A stretch of DNA of 64,000 nt from Pedobacter glucosidilyticus DSM 23534 (GTDB lineage Bacteria; Bacteroidota; Bacteroidia; Sphingobacteriales; Sphingobacteriaceae), in the NCBI RefSeq assembly GCF_000425145.1, contig NZ_AULF01000015.1, positions 1 through 64,000 of the forward strand. The letters run 5' to 3'. The notes under the pieces were generated by a model. The model was not told where the DNA came from. It did no database searches and was given only the letters and a program-made list of their open reading frames with translations. Of this stretch, positions 1 to 8,476 are shown one piece after another. The position numbers and the translations under genes were made by a program. The first letter of the stretch is position 1; each line of letters opens with the position of its first letter.

Positions 1-244
1 CGATCATCCATTTCCGCCTTTTAAGCTTTAAAAAACAAGGTTTTCCGCGTAAGGGAAAGTCTCTGACAGAAATCTCATCGAAAAAACCCTTAGAAATTAG
101 CTTTTCAGAGGTGAACTCTTTGGGTTGTATATTCCTTTCTTGAAGATAGATGTAATAAGAATCTGATACAGTCTCTACTTTGTCCAGTTCAAAGTATTCG
201 CTAAGACCTTCCGGTAAGATTAATGATAGTAAGGTAGAATCCAA
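1..244 (-). CDS. ISAon1-type transposase, N-terminal-region ORF (partial)
   Basis: Conceptual translation of the minus strand from a TTG at 244 gives an open frame running off the left edge. It begins MDSTLLSLILPEGLSEYF and continues with KGFFDEI and RDFPLRGKPCFLKLKRRKW. This pattern (LPEG near the start, then FPLRGK and KRRKW) is what I recognise from the small ORF that precedes ISAon1-family DDE transposases in Bacteroidota. An in-frame TTG at 259 is an alternative start. The catalytic part would lie beyond position 1, so activity cannot be judged. Family assignment is from memory of the motif pattern; the terminal inverted repeat is not confirmed. Confidence 0.65.
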   Translation of the reverse strand, partial: MDSTLLSLILPEGLSEYFELDKVETVSDSYYIYLQERNIQPKEFTSEKLISKGFFDEISVRDFPLRGKPCFLKLKRRKWMI

Positions 245-280
245 AATATTGATTTTATACAAAATTAATCAAATCTTTAA

Positions 281-505
281 ACCTCCCCAACTTTTACGCT
301 TGATCCGCAAAAATTATTTGAAAACTTTATAGGCTGGCAGGTAGGATATGGTGCTTTTACATACAGTATTAAAGAAAAAAATAGAGTAATTAATTATGTT
401 AAAAATCAAGAAGAGCATCACAAACAAAAAACATATAAAGAAGAGTATATAGCCTTGCTTAATAAACATGGGATTGAGTTTGAAGAGAAATATTTATGGC
501 TATAA
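281..505 (+). pseudogene. C-terminal remnant of REP-associated tyrosine (Y1/IS200-like) transposase
   Basis: The plus-strand frame ending at the TAA of 503-505 encodes WQVGYGAFTYS, then NQEEHHKQKTYKEEY, then HGIEFEEKYLWL. These match the conserved C-terminus of RAYT/Y1_Tnp transposases (WQxGYGAFS, IxNQxEHHxxxTFxxEY, DExYLW). No start codon or HUH catalytic domain precedes it: an in-frame stop lies at 278-280, and upstream sequence belongs to the divergent ISAon1-type ORF. The gene is therefore a 5'-deleted remnant, probably cut by that insertion. The true homology seems to begin near 300. Confidence 0.7.
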
Positions 506-533
506 GTTTTAACAAACTTGTTTAGAAAACGCA

Positions 534-567
534 TAAAAAAACCTATATACCGGCCGATATATAGGTT
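534..567 (-). terminator. Rho-independent terminator after the small basic protein gene
   Basis: A perfect 10-bp stem (540-549 with 558-567, arm AACCTATATA) encloses an 8-nt loop. It is followed on the minus strand by a run of seven T (534-540). It sits about 30 bp past the stop of the minus-strand gene at 596-769. Confidence 0.8.
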
Positions 568-595
568 AAATCTTAGAAGAGTAAATTCTATCGAA

Positions 596-769
596 TTATT
601 TAGATGCGTTTAATGAAGCTAATACTTCATTGTTTTTTACAACTTGACTTCTTCCTTCTTTAGAACGACTTCCTACTTCGATGTTAGAAGCATTCTTAAG
701 AAACTGAACTTCAAGACGTGAAACGGTCTTATTTCTTCTGTCTTTTCTTTTTAAACGCGTTACTGCCAT
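596..769 (-). CDS. Small basic conserved protein (57 aa), unknown function
   Basis: Encodes a 57-residue, strongly basic protein beginning MAVTRLKRKDRRNK and ending NNEVLASLNASK. The ATG at 769 is chosen over an upstream in-frame ATG at 829 because the longer form would run into the tRNA-Cys gene. It has no signal peptide or membrane segment. The lysine/arginine-rich N-terminus suggests nucleic-acid or ribosome association, but that is inference. It lies 29 bp downstream of tRNA-Cys on the same strand and has its own terminator, so the two may be co-transcribed. I recognise it only as a conserved type of small Bacteroidota protein. Confidence 0.7.
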   Translation of the reverse strand: MAVTRLKRKDRRNKTVSRLEVQFLKNASNIEVGSRSKEGRSQVVKNNEVLASLNASK

Positions 770-798
770 GACTTTTTTTATATATAAAACTTTAAATG

Positions 799-869
799 AG
801 GTCGAGAGCGGATTCGAACCGCTGTACAAGGTTTTGCAGACCTCTGCCTAGCCACTCGGCCACTCGACC
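799..869 (-). tRNA. tRNA-Cys (GCA)
   Basis: The minus strand folds as a tRNA: acceptor GGTCGAG (869-863) pairs with CTCGACC (806-800), the T-arm contains GGTTCGAATCC, and the anticodon loop reads TCTGCAAAA with anticodon GCA. The discriminator base is U (position 799), as is usual for tRNA-Cys. The 3' CCA is not encoded. A clear promoter lies immediately upstream. Confidence 0.95.
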
Positions 870-886
870 TTTTCTTTTAAGGACTG

Positions 887-916
887 CAAAAATAGTAAAA
901 TTATTATACAAGTCAA
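887..916 (-). promoter_or_regulatory. Bacteroidota-type promoter of tRNA-Cys
   Basis: On the minus strand a -7 element TATTTTTG (894-887) matches TAnnTTTG. A TTG (916-914) lies 19 bp upstream as the -33 element. The predicted start of transcription lies about ten bases before the tRNA 5' end. Confidence 0.7.
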
Positions 917-1668
917 TTTTTAATGTAATTAATTCTCTTAATTTCTGTACAACAAATAGCAGCAGAAATGGCAACATTTAAAGATTCAGTATTCCCGGCA
1001 CCCGGTATGGTAACAGCTTCAGTAACTAAAGCTTTGATTTCCTTAGAGATACCATTTCCCTCACTACCCAAAACAATATATCCAGAAGAAGGCCATTTAA
1101 CTTCAAAAATATTTTTACCGTCTAATAAAGTACCATAAATAGGTGAAATATCTGTACTTAACAGCTCTTTTAAATCCGTATAAACAACTTTTACTCTGGC
1201 TAAAGAGCCCATAGTAGCTTGTACTACCTTTGGGTTATATACTTCTACCGTATCTGTTGAGCAAATAATTTTATCGAAACCAAACCAATCTAAGGTTCTA
1301 ATAATGGTTCCTAAATTGCCGGGATCTTGTATCCCATCTAATACAAAAGCCAGTTCATTATCTGCTTTATATTGCTTAAAACTATCTTGTTTCGGGATTT
1401 CTAAAATGGCTAAAGCTTCTTGTGGTGTTTTTAAAGTGCTAATTTTAGTTAAATCTTGATCACTCACCTCAAAAACTTTTTGTTTCTGAGATAATTTAGG
1501 CAATTTTGAAACATGAGCATCCAAACAATAAATACTTTGGACATTATACTGAGAGTTTAAAAATTCAGTTATAGATTTCATACCTTCAACTAAAAAAAGA
1601 CCGTTTTCTTTGCGGTATTTTTTTTGGTGTAGAGATTTGATAAAACTTATTTGAGATTTTGAAAGCAT
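913..1668 (-). CDS. TrmH/SpoU-family RNA 2'-O-methyltransferase
   Basis: This 251-aa protein has the two parts of an RlmB/TrmH-like enzyme. An N-terminal substrate-binding domain (about residues 1-95, with ENGLFLVEG) is followed by a SPOUT methyltransferase domain. SpoU motif 1 is NLGTIIRT (118-125), motif 2 is LGSEGNGIS (200-208) and motif 3 is IPGAGNTESLNVAISAA (221-237). It transfers methyl from SAM to a ribose 2'-OH in rRNA or tRNA; the exact target cannot be told from sequence. Its ATG overlaps by 10 bp the divergent TTG start of tamL, so the two genes share a compact promoter region inside each other's 5' ends. Confidence 0.9.
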   Translation of the reverse strand: MLSKSQISFIKSLHQKKYRKENGLFLVEGMKSITEFLNSQYNVQSIYCLDAHVSKLPKLSQKQKVFEVSDQDLTKISTLKTPQEALAILEIPKQDSFKQYKADNELAFVLDGIQDPGNLGTIIRTLDWFGFDKIICSTDTVEVYNPKVVQATMGSLARVKVVYTDLKELLSTDISPIYGTLLDGKNIFEVKWPSSGYIVLGSEGNGISKEIKALVTEAVTIPGAGNTESLNVAISAAICCTEIKRINYIKN

Positions 1669-3986
1669 ATATTATTTATCCTGTTACAATATTACTTCTT
1701 TTCACTTTAATTTTAGGTGCTTGTAGGTCTACTAAAAGATTAAAAGAAAATGAAGCTTTAATTACTAAGCTTAACATAAACGGGGTAGATAAAGAGTTTG
1801 AAGAGCAGGCAGAGTCTTACGTTTCTTTAGACATTAGACCTAATTCTCCTTTTAATTTATGGGTTTACAATACCTTCAATAAAAAAGGTAAAAAAAGTTT
1901 AGGCGAAGCTCCGCACCTTTTAGATAGCTCTTTGGTTGAAGTTTCAAGAGCACAAATTCAGAAGTTTTTAAACACAAAAGGTTTTTTAAATGCTAAAGTA
2001 GAAAGCGCTATAGCTTTACAAGAAAAAAAAGCAAGTATCACTTTTACAGCAGTACAGGGTCCATCTTTTAAGTTTAAAGACATAAGTTTTGATATTAAAA
2101 ATCAAGATATTAAAGATCTTTATTTAGCTAATAGAAATAAATTTACCCGTATAACCCCCGGTCAAAGATTAGATGAAGATAGCATTGCTTATGAAAGAGA
2201 CCAGGTTTATACGCTGATGAAAAAAAATGGTTATTATGATTTCATCAGGCAATATGTAAGAGCCGAAATAGATACCAATTTAAATAACAGTCAAGCAAAC
2301 GTTACCATAGAAATTTTAAATCCTGATACTACAACCCACCAACAATACACGCTTAACAATACTTATATCAGAATACAACCAAGTACCGGAATTATCAAAC
2401 AAGGAGCGCAAAGAAATACATCAGTAATAGATTCTCAGTATTATTTTTTCGATTACTCGAAATTTTTTAAAACATCTAAAGTAGCCCCTTATATTTTTCT
2501 AAATAAAGGCGAGCAATACTCAATAGAGAATGTAGAATTAACAAACCAACGCTTGTTTGAGCTCAATGTATTTAAAAGTGTGTCTGTTGATTTTAGGAAA
2601 AGACCCAATTCAACAGAGCTAGTGGGGCTAATAGATATTATCCCTTTAAAAAAGAAATCTAATAGGATAGACGGAGATTATACTTTTAACTCTAGTATTA
2701 CTGGGGCTAATTTGGGTTTAACTTATCAAAACAGAAATATTTTTGGTGGAGCAGAAATTTTAGAAATTAAATTAAGAGGTGGTTTACAGTTTGATAAGAA
2801 TCTTACAGGAAGTATTTCTGATAGATTGCTAAGTAGAGACTACCAAATAGGTGCTAGTTTAACCTTTCCCAGATTGGTAACACCTTTTAACCTGCCCTTT
2901 ATCGGTTATAGTGGTATTCCAAGAACCAGATTAGGTACTAATTTTCAGATATATGAATTAAAAGATAGGTACTTAAGAAGAGCGCTAGGTACCAACTTTA
3001 CCCATGATTGGGTAGAAACAAAATATAAACTACATTCTTTAACTCCCATAAATATACAGTACGCTTTAGGTATGATAGACCCTGTGGTAGAGCAGGATTT
3101 GATTAACAGAGGCTATGCTTTCTTTTTAAATACCTTAAGGTCTCAGTTGGTTTCAAGCTCTATCTACAATTACACACTTAATTTAGCGAGGCTTTCAACG
3201 CTAAGTAATTTTACTTTTTTTAATGGAATAGTAGAAGTAGGTGGTAATACAGCAGCTCTAGCAGCACAGGCTATTGGTAAAAGCAATACGAGAGGACAAA
3301 AAACTTTATTGGGAGTTCCTTATTATCAGTTTGCTAGGTTAGAAACAGATTTTAGATTTTATAAATATTTGGGTCAAGAAAAACAATTTGTAGTAAGGCT
3401 AAACCCAGGTATTGGCTATTCTTATGGCAACGTTAAATCCTTACCTTTTGATAAACAATTTTTTGCTGGCGGTTCAAGTGGTATCAGAGCTTGGCAAGCC
3501 CGTACATTAGGTCCTGGTAACTATAACCGAAGCTCTTTAGAAAGTGATTCTACACGTTTAAATTTAAGAAATATTGACCAATTGGGAGATTTAAAGTTTG
3601 AAGGTAATTTAGAGTATCGCTTTAAAATTTTAGATAATTTTTTTGGTAGTAAAGTAAAAGGAGCAACTTTTGTTGATTTTGGTAATATATGGCAGCTAAG
3701 AGATAATGGTTTTGAAGGCGCACAAATTAAATTCAATAAATTATGGCAACAGATGGCCATAGGAACAGGTGTAGGTTTACGTTTTGATGTTTCTTTCTTT
3801 GTGTTTAGACTAGATGCTGGTTTTAAAGTTAAAGATCCACAATTTAGAGGTGCAGACCAATGGATAACCAAATACTATTTTGACAGAGAAGCTAAAAAGC
3901 AGTTGAAAGCTACTTATGCAGATACCAATAATCCAGACCGTTACTCTACAACACAAATCCAGTTTGGTATAGGAATGCCTTTCTAA
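1659..3986 (+). CDS. tamL: TamL-type BamA/TamA-family outer-membrane assembly lipoprotein
   Basis: This 775-aa protein starts with a lipoprotein signal ending in LGAC (Cys22), as in the Bacteroidota TamL variant of TamA. POTRA-like segments follow (about 100-330), then a long Omp85 barrel (about 340-775) containing the GGSSGIRAWQARTLGPG lid/L6-loop-type motif and a C-terminal Phe. It probably inserts or assembles outer-membrane proteins together with TamB, which is not in this window. The start is TTG at 1659; no ATG gives the intact signal peptide. That start overlaps the divergent methyltransferase gene. The 3' end is tail-to-tail with the next gene, only 2 bp away. Confidence 0.85.
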   Translation: MKAYIIYPVTILLLFTLILGACRSTKRLKENEALITKLNINGVDKEFEEQAESYVSLDIRPNSPFNLWVYNTFNKKGKKSLGEAPHLLDSSLVEVSRAQIQKFLNTKGFLNAKVESAIALQEKKASITFTAVQGPSFKFKDISFDIKNQDIKDLYLANRNKFTRITPGQRLDEDSIAYERDQVYTLMKKNGYYDFIRQYVRAEIDTNLNNSQANVTIEILNPDTTTHQQYTLNNTYIRIQPSTGIIKQGAQRNTSVIDSQYYFFDYSKFFKTSKVAPYIFLNKGEQYSIENVELTNQRLFELNVFKSVSVDFRKRPNSTELVGLIDIIPLKKKSNRIDGDYTFNSSITGANLGLTYQNRNIFGGAEILEIKLRGGLQFDKNLTGSISDRLLSRDYQIGASLTFPRLVTPFNLPFIGYSGIPRTRLGTNFQIYELKDRYLRRALGTNFTHDWVETKYKLHSLTPINIQYALGMIDPVVEQDLINRGYAFFLNTLRSQLVSSSIYNYTLNLARLSTLSNFTFFNGIVEVGGNTAALAAQAIGKSNTRGQKTLLGVPYYQFARLETDFRFYKYLGQEKQFVVRLNPGIGYSYGNVKSLPFDKQFFAGGSSGIRAWQARTLGPGNYNRSSLESDSTRLNLRNIDQLGDLKFEGNLEYRFKILDNFFGSKVKGATFVDFGNIWQLRDNGFEGAQIKFNKLWQQMAIGTGVGLRFDVSFFVFRLDAGFKVKDPQFRGADQWITKYYFDREAKKQLKATYADTNNPDRYSTTQIQFGIGMPF

Positions 3987-3988
3987 GT

Positions 3989-4531
3989 TTAAAAAAGATT
4001 TTTTAAACCATCAAATACACTTTCTATAAAAGTACCCATAGATAAGCCTTTACTGTAATTAAAATAGATATAAGCCATTAAAATAAAAACCATCAAGCCT
4101 ATTAATTTTCTAAACATATAGCCTAGCAATATTAAACCCACAGGTATGGCTAGTAAAATATACCAACTTATACGGATGGGAGTTAAGCTTTCGCTTGATT
4201 TATAGATGTAGTATAAGTTAGAAACATCAGTTTCATCATTTTCATGTTTAATGTACATGAAAGTAGATTTTTCTACAGGCATATCCCAAGCAGCCACACC
4301 ATCATGAAAAATTAAATCTTTACTAAAACCATTAATATCAAATTTATAAGTTCCGTTGATAGATGTTCTTGGATTTTTTAAAGAATCTGTAGCAATAATA
4401 GCTATTTTATCAGCTTTTAAAAAGCTTTCTTTAATGATGAAATCTTTGATAATAAAATTTTCATGCGTTTGAGAAAAAGCGGTTATCATACCAGATAAGA
4501 AGAAAATAAACAAAGTAAAAAGTCTTATCAT
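3989..4531 (-). CDS. Hypothetical membrane protein with signal peptide
   Basis: The 180-aa product has a signal peptide (about 1-20), a polar extracytoplasmic region containing NPRTSINGTYKFDINGF and HDGVAAWDMPV, and two hydrophobic helices near the C-terminus (about 122-141 and 145-160). I do not recognise a named family. Its ATG overlaps the stop of the patatin gene (ATGA, 4528-4531), so translation is coupled and the protein may assist or be exported with that enzyme. Function is unknown. Confidence 0.7.
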   Translation of the reverse strand: MIRLFTLFIFFLSGMITAFSQTHENFIIKDFIIKESFLKADKIAIIATDSLKNPRTSINGTYKFDINGFSKDLIFHDGVAAWDMPVEKSTFMYIKHENDETDVSNLYYIYKSSESLTPIRISWYILLAIPVGLILLGYMFRKLIGLMVFILMAYIYFNYSKGLSMGTFIESVFDGLKNLF

Positions 4532-6840
4532 TCTATAGCTCTTTTATTATAAAGTAAGTATCCGATATGGAATAAAATCCCGAACGGACGGGGTTGATTT
4601 TGGTAATAATTAAAATTTAATGCAACTGGTCCAACAGGACTATGGTACACCACAGAACTTGCACCTATGAAGTGTCTGTCAGAAAAAAGCGTTCCCAATT
4701 TTGTTTGTTGCAAACCTTTTAAATTAACCTCCTCAAAAGGTTGAAAAACATATCCCTCTAAACGCAAATCTAAGTTTCTTTTTAATAAAAAGATATGCTT
4801 CATTCCTAAACTTAAATATTTATCGGCCCTTAAATTATCTAAAAATATAGACCGAGAGTCTTGTAAAGGATAAAATGCCGCTGTACTTAACAAATTACTT
4901 TTAAAAGTGGTAAAGGTTGGTCGGTTAGCGTAAACATTATCAGTAACATAAGCTACATGATAGTGTGGAGCTATGCGGTAAAACTTCTCGGCCTTTATAT
5001 CAAATTTAAACCACTGCCTATTATTGGCTGATGAAGTGATGAGATTAAACTCTGGCGTATTGCGCAAAATATTACCAGGGTTATAGCTTTCTGTACCGGT
5101 ATAATAAGATAAACCATAACTTAGATAAGACCCCGTATTAGCGTACTGCTTGTAGTTAAGTTTATTTTTAGTGTATCTGATGGAGGACAAAAAGCCATCA
5201 AAAGTTGATTTATCTAATACATCACCAACATTAAAATTGTCAGTAGGACTATAGTTATCCCGGTTATGAAAATAAGCTCCACGTAAAGTTAAAATGGTGT
5301 TATTCCTTATCGGGATACCAAATTTTATACCCACCCTTCTGTCGGATTGTTTAATAAATGCTGGAGGGCGATTATTGATGGCAAATAGTTCGCCCGAGCT
5401 AAAATAATCCCAATTGTTATACACAAATTCGGTTTCAAAAAAGATAGGTGTTTTAAAAGGGAAATCAACCCTGATGGCACTTTGTGCTGATTGGTAAAAA
5501 CGACCCGAATAAAAATTACTATTAAAAGTGTAAGCTAGCTTATTTAAATAATTGTACTGCAAGCCCAAAAAAATATTACTGATAGGTCTGCTAGAAATAT
5601 TACCACCTAAATCAACCTTAAAATTGGTTTCTGATTGTACTTGAACATCAAATTCATAATTATTAGTCTCTGGTTTAAATTTTAAGCTCGGATAAACAGT
5701 TTCAAAATTATCATCGCCCAAAAGTTTATAATAACCTTCTTTAATTTCTAAAAGCGATAACTGCTTGTTATCGTAATTAAAAGTGTTTTTAATATAAGAG
5801 CGCTTTTTAGAGTTTACTCCGTAAACGTTTACTTGATTAAAAGTTAGGTATGGATTCTTGTTGGTAAAAGCTTTACGTTTAGCAGTAAGCACTTCTGATG
5901 ATGCCCTTTGCGCAATTTTAGCTTTAATTTCAGCCATATTGGCTAATGTTTTTAAGTAGCCGGCTTGTATAATGGCTTTCACAGGTTTAAAATTGGTAGC
6001 GCTAAAGTTTGCCATTTCTGGTTCTATATAAATACCATTTTTACCAATTGCACTAGAATCAGTCTTACTTAAAAAAAGATAAACCAGCAGGCGGTTCATC
6101 AATTTATCGTCATTATCTTTGGGATAATCTGTAAAGTTTTTGGATGAAACATTAGCACCAATGATTACATCAGGGTTAAAGTCTTTCTTCATCACATCAA
6201 CCGGGAAATTATTATACAAGCCACCATCAAAAACATATTTTCCATCTATCTTTATTGGGCGATAAACTAAAGGAACTGTCATGCTACCTCTTACAGCCTC
6301 AGCCAAATTTCCCTTCCTTAGTGCTATCATTTCTTGCGAAAGCACATCAGACACCATACATCTGTAAGGGATAAATAAATGATCAAAATTATCTTTAGCA
6401 TTAGCTGAAGCTTGCGATAACAATTCTATCAAAGCAAAATTTAAAGGAATATCATTGATTAAATTAGAACGTAGTTTTAAATTAAAACCAGAATCAATTT
6501 GGATTTTAGCTGTAAAAAAGGAAGGGTTTTCTGGCTTTTTTTGATAAAAATAGCTGTAGTTACTACTGTATTTGCCTGCTACCCAATTCTGAAATTCATC
6601 GCTTAAAGCAATATACTCTATTTCTTCTGGCGAATATCCTGCTGCATACATAGCGCCAACTACAGCACCCATAGAAGTACCTGTAATATAATCTATAGGA
6701 ATATTATTTTCTTCTAAAGCTTTTAAAACGCCAATATGAGCTAAGCCTTTAGCACCGCCACCGCTAAAAACTAATCCAACTTTTTGGGCATAAGTACTTT
6801 TGATACAAACAATAAGGATAAGGAGGATTATATTTTTCAC
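4528..6840 (-). CDS. Patatin-like phospholipase with C-terminal outer-membrane barrel
   Basis: The protein has a signal peptide, then a patatin domain with the oxyanion motif SGGGAKG (26-32), nucleophile GTSMG (Ser56) and catalytic Asp in DGGLYNN (Asp205). A POTRA-like region (about 330-410) and an Omp85/surface-antigen-like barrel (to the end) follow. The layout resembles PlpD-type autotransported lipases, so it likely hydrolyses phospholipids at or outside the outer membrane. I use the GTG at 6840 because it directly precedes a good signal peptide (KNIILLILIVCIKSTYA); an in-frame TTG at 6858 would add six residues. It is coupled to the membrane protein downstream. Confidence 0.85.
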   Translation of the reverse strand: MKNIILLILIVCIKSTYAQKVGLVFSGGGAKGLAHIGVLKALEENNIPIDYITGTSMGAVVGAMYAAGYSPEEIEYIALSDEFQNWVAGKYSSNYSYFYQKKPENPSFFTAKIQIDSGFNLKLRSNLINDIPLNFALIELLSQASANAKDNFDHLFIPYRCMVSDVLSQEMIALRKGNLAEAVRGSMTVPLVYRPIKIDGKYVFDGGLYNNFPVDVMKKDFNPDVIIGANVSSKNFTDYPKDNDDKLMNRLLVYLFLSKTDSSAIGKNGIYIEPEMANFSATNFKPVKAIIQAGYLKTLANMAEIKAKIAQRASSEVLTAKRKAFTNKNPYLTFNQVNVYGVNSKKRSYIKNTFNYDNKQLSLLEIKEGYYKLLGDDNFETVYPSLKFKPETNNYEFDVQVQSETNFKVDLGGNISSRPISNIFLGLQYNYLNKLAYTFNSNFYSGRFYQSAQSAIRVDFPFKTPIFFETEFVYNNWDYFSSGELFAINNRPPAFIKQSDRRVGIKFGIPIRNNTILTLRGAYFHNRDNYSPTDNFNVGDVLDKSTFDGFLSSIRYTKNKLNYKQYANTGSYLSYGLSYYTGTESYNPGNILRNTPEFNLITSSANNRQWFKFDIKAEKFYRIAPHYHVAYVTDNVYANRPTFTTFKSNLLSTAAFYPLQDSRSIFLDNLRADKYLSLGMKHIFLLKRNLDLRLEGYVFQPFEEVNLKGLQQTKLGTLFSDRHFIGASSVVYHSPVGPVALNFNYYQNQPRPFGILFHIGYLLYNKRAIE

Positions 6841-6874
6841 GTAGCTAAAAATAATCAATTAGTTTAAAGATTGC

Positions 6875-6882
6875 TACCTTTG
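6875..6882 (+). promoter_or_regulatory. -7 promoter element of the DEAD-box helicase gene
   Basis: TACCTTTG matches TAnnTTTG and ends 6 bp before the ATG at 6889. This implies a very short leader and argues against the in-frame TTG at 6871 as the start codon. No convincing -33 TTTG is seen, so confidence is moderate. Confidence 0.45.
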
Positions 6883-6888
6883 GACAGC

Positions 6889-8118
6889 ATGAAATTCAAT
6901 AAATACCATATATCACCAGAGTTAAAAAGAAGTTTAGAAGAATTAGGTTTCAAAAAACCTACCGATATACAATTTAAGTCTATCCCTCAAATTTTATCTG
7001 GACAAGATATTTTGGCCATAGCCCAAACTGGAACGGGTAAAACTGCTGCTTTTGCGATTCCTTTAATTAGCATGTTGCAAGAAAAGAAACGCTACCAGCA
7101 AGAGCAACATGTAAAAGCTGTTGTGATGGTGCCTACCAGAGAATTAGCCTTGCAAATACAAGATGTTTTTGTTGAATTAGCTAAGTATACAAACATTAAA
7201 ACCACTGCTATTATTGGTGGTGTAGCTATAGACCCACAACTTCAAGAAATAAAAGAAGGTGTTGATATTTTAATTGCTACGCCTGGCCGTATTATGGATT
7301 TGGTGCACAAAAGCATCCTTAACCTAAAAAAAATAGACTATTTAGTCTTAGATGAGGCCGATCACATGCTGGCAAAAGGTTTTTATGCTGATATACAGAA
7401 GCTCATAACCTTTTTACCACGAAGAAGACAAACTATGTTTTTTTCGGCTACCATTAATGAAACTATTAAAGATTTGGCTTATGCTCTGGTAAATAAGCCT
7501 GTAAGGATTCAATTATCACCCAAAGACCCTGTTTCAAAAAATGTAGACCATGCAGTTATATATGTTGAAATGGATGATAAAAGGTTCTTTTTAGAGAGGT
7601 TGATAAAGGAAAATCCGGAAACGAAAATGATGGTTTTTGTAAGAACAAAAGTTAGAGCAGAACGTGTGGCAAAAGCTATGGAAAGAGTTGCTATTACCAC
7701 CGCAACCATACATGGCGATAAAGAGCAACAAGATAGATTTGATGTTTTAGAAGATTTTAGAACCGGTAAAATAAAAGTTTTAATAGCTACCGATGTAAGT
7801 TCTAGAGGGATAGATGTAAAAGGCGTAGACTATGTTATTAATTATGATTTGCCCGATGTAGCCGAAAATTATGTTCACCGTATAGGACGAACTGGTAGAG
7901 GGATAAGCAGGGGAAAAGCTATATCATTTTGTAGTGAAGAAGAAAAAGCAATACTCGCCGAAATAGAAACTTACTTAACAAACCCGATTAAGACAATGGA
8001 AGTACGCCATACAGAGTATGAAGAAACATTGGCTATTTCAGAAGATAACCCTCATGATTGGAAGAGTTTATTGAAAGAAGCAGCCCAAGAACCACTTAAA
8101 AAGCGAAAGAAAAAATAA
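6889..8118 (+). CDS. DEAD-box ATP-dependent RNA helicase
   Basis: This 409-aa protein has every core motif of the family: Q motif FKKPTDIQ (21-28), Walker A AQTGTGKT (45-52), PTRELALQ (82-89), TPGR (131-134), DEAD (155-158), SAT, and HRIGRTGR in the second RecA domain. A short basic tail, KKRKKK, ends the protein. It resembles RhlE/DeaD-type helicases that unwind structured RNA during ribosome assembly or mRNA decay; the subtype cannot be fixed. It diverges from the patatin gene across a gap of about 50 bp. Confidence 0.93.
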   Translation: MKFNKYHISPELKRSLEELGFKKPTDIQFKSIPQILSGQDILAIAQTGTGKTAAFAIPLISMLQEKKRYQQEQHVKAVVMVPTRELALQIQDVFVELAKYTNIKTTAIIGGVAIDPQLQEIKEGVDILIATPGRIMDLVHKSILNLKKIDYLVLDEADHMLAKGFYADIQKLITFLPRRRQTMFFSATINETIKDLAYALVNKPVRIQLSPKDPVSKNVDHAVIYVEMDDKRFFLERLIKENPETKMMVFVRTKVRAERVAKAMERVAITTATIHGDKEQQDRFDVLEDFRTGKIKVLIATDVSSRGIDVKGVDYVINYDLPDVAENYVHRIGRTGRGISRGKAISFCSEEEKAILAEIETYLTNPIKTMEVRHTEYEETLAISEDNPHDWKSLLKEAAQEPLKKRKKK

Positions 8119-8161
8119 TTTTCTTTTTGATAATCAGTCACTTGTTTATAAAACAAGAAAA

Positions 8162-8194
8162 TTTGCGTTAAAACGCATAAAAATTATACCTTTG
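8162..8194 (+). promoter_or_regulatory. Promoter of SRP RNA
   Basis: A -33 TTTG (8162-8165) is separated by 21 bp from a -7 TACCTTTG (8187-8194). The mature RNA begins about five bases later. This is one of the clearest primary-sigma promoters in the window. Confidence 0.8.
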
Positions 8195-8198
8195 TGCC

Positions 8199-8297
8199 GG
8201 GTTAGTCTTCTACGACCAGCTCCTTCTGAACTCCCCCAGGGTGGGAACGCAGCAAGGGTAAGAGGTTGTAGCGGTGCGATAGAAGGTGCTAGCCCAT
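8199..8297 (+). ncRNA. ffs: Signal recognition particle RNA, small bacterial type (4.5S)
   Basis: The terminal stem GGGTTAG (8199-8205) pairs with CTAGCCC (8289-8295). The conserved apical region CAGGGTGGGAACGCAGCAAG contains the GGAA tetraloop and the AGCAAG bulge bound by Ffh. The length of about 100 nt is normal. It lies between a perfect promoter and a long T tract (8297-8304) that serves as terminator. Confidence 0.92.
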
Positions 8298-8389
8298 TTT
8301 TTTTCTTCTTTATATTTCTACCAGTATTTTTTTCTGTTAATTTCTGATAAAACAATCGATTTAAATGATTAAAAAAAGATTATTTTAAA

Positions 8390-8397
8390 TAGATTTG
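8390..8397 (+). promoter_or_regulatory. -7 element upstream of fsa
   Basis: TAGATTTG matches TAnnTTTG and lies 79 bp before the fsa ATG, giving a leader of roughly 70 nt. The -33 element is not obvious. Confidence 0.45.
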
Positions 8398-8476
8398 CAT
8401 CTGAGATGGATACATCATATATATTAAATTCAACAAATTAACCAAATACATATTCACAATTTTCAAATTAAACAAC

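Noticed and set aside
8146-8355. 69-codon minus-strand frame
   Set aside because: It lies entirely antisense to the SRP RNA gene and its promoter, which explain the conservation there.
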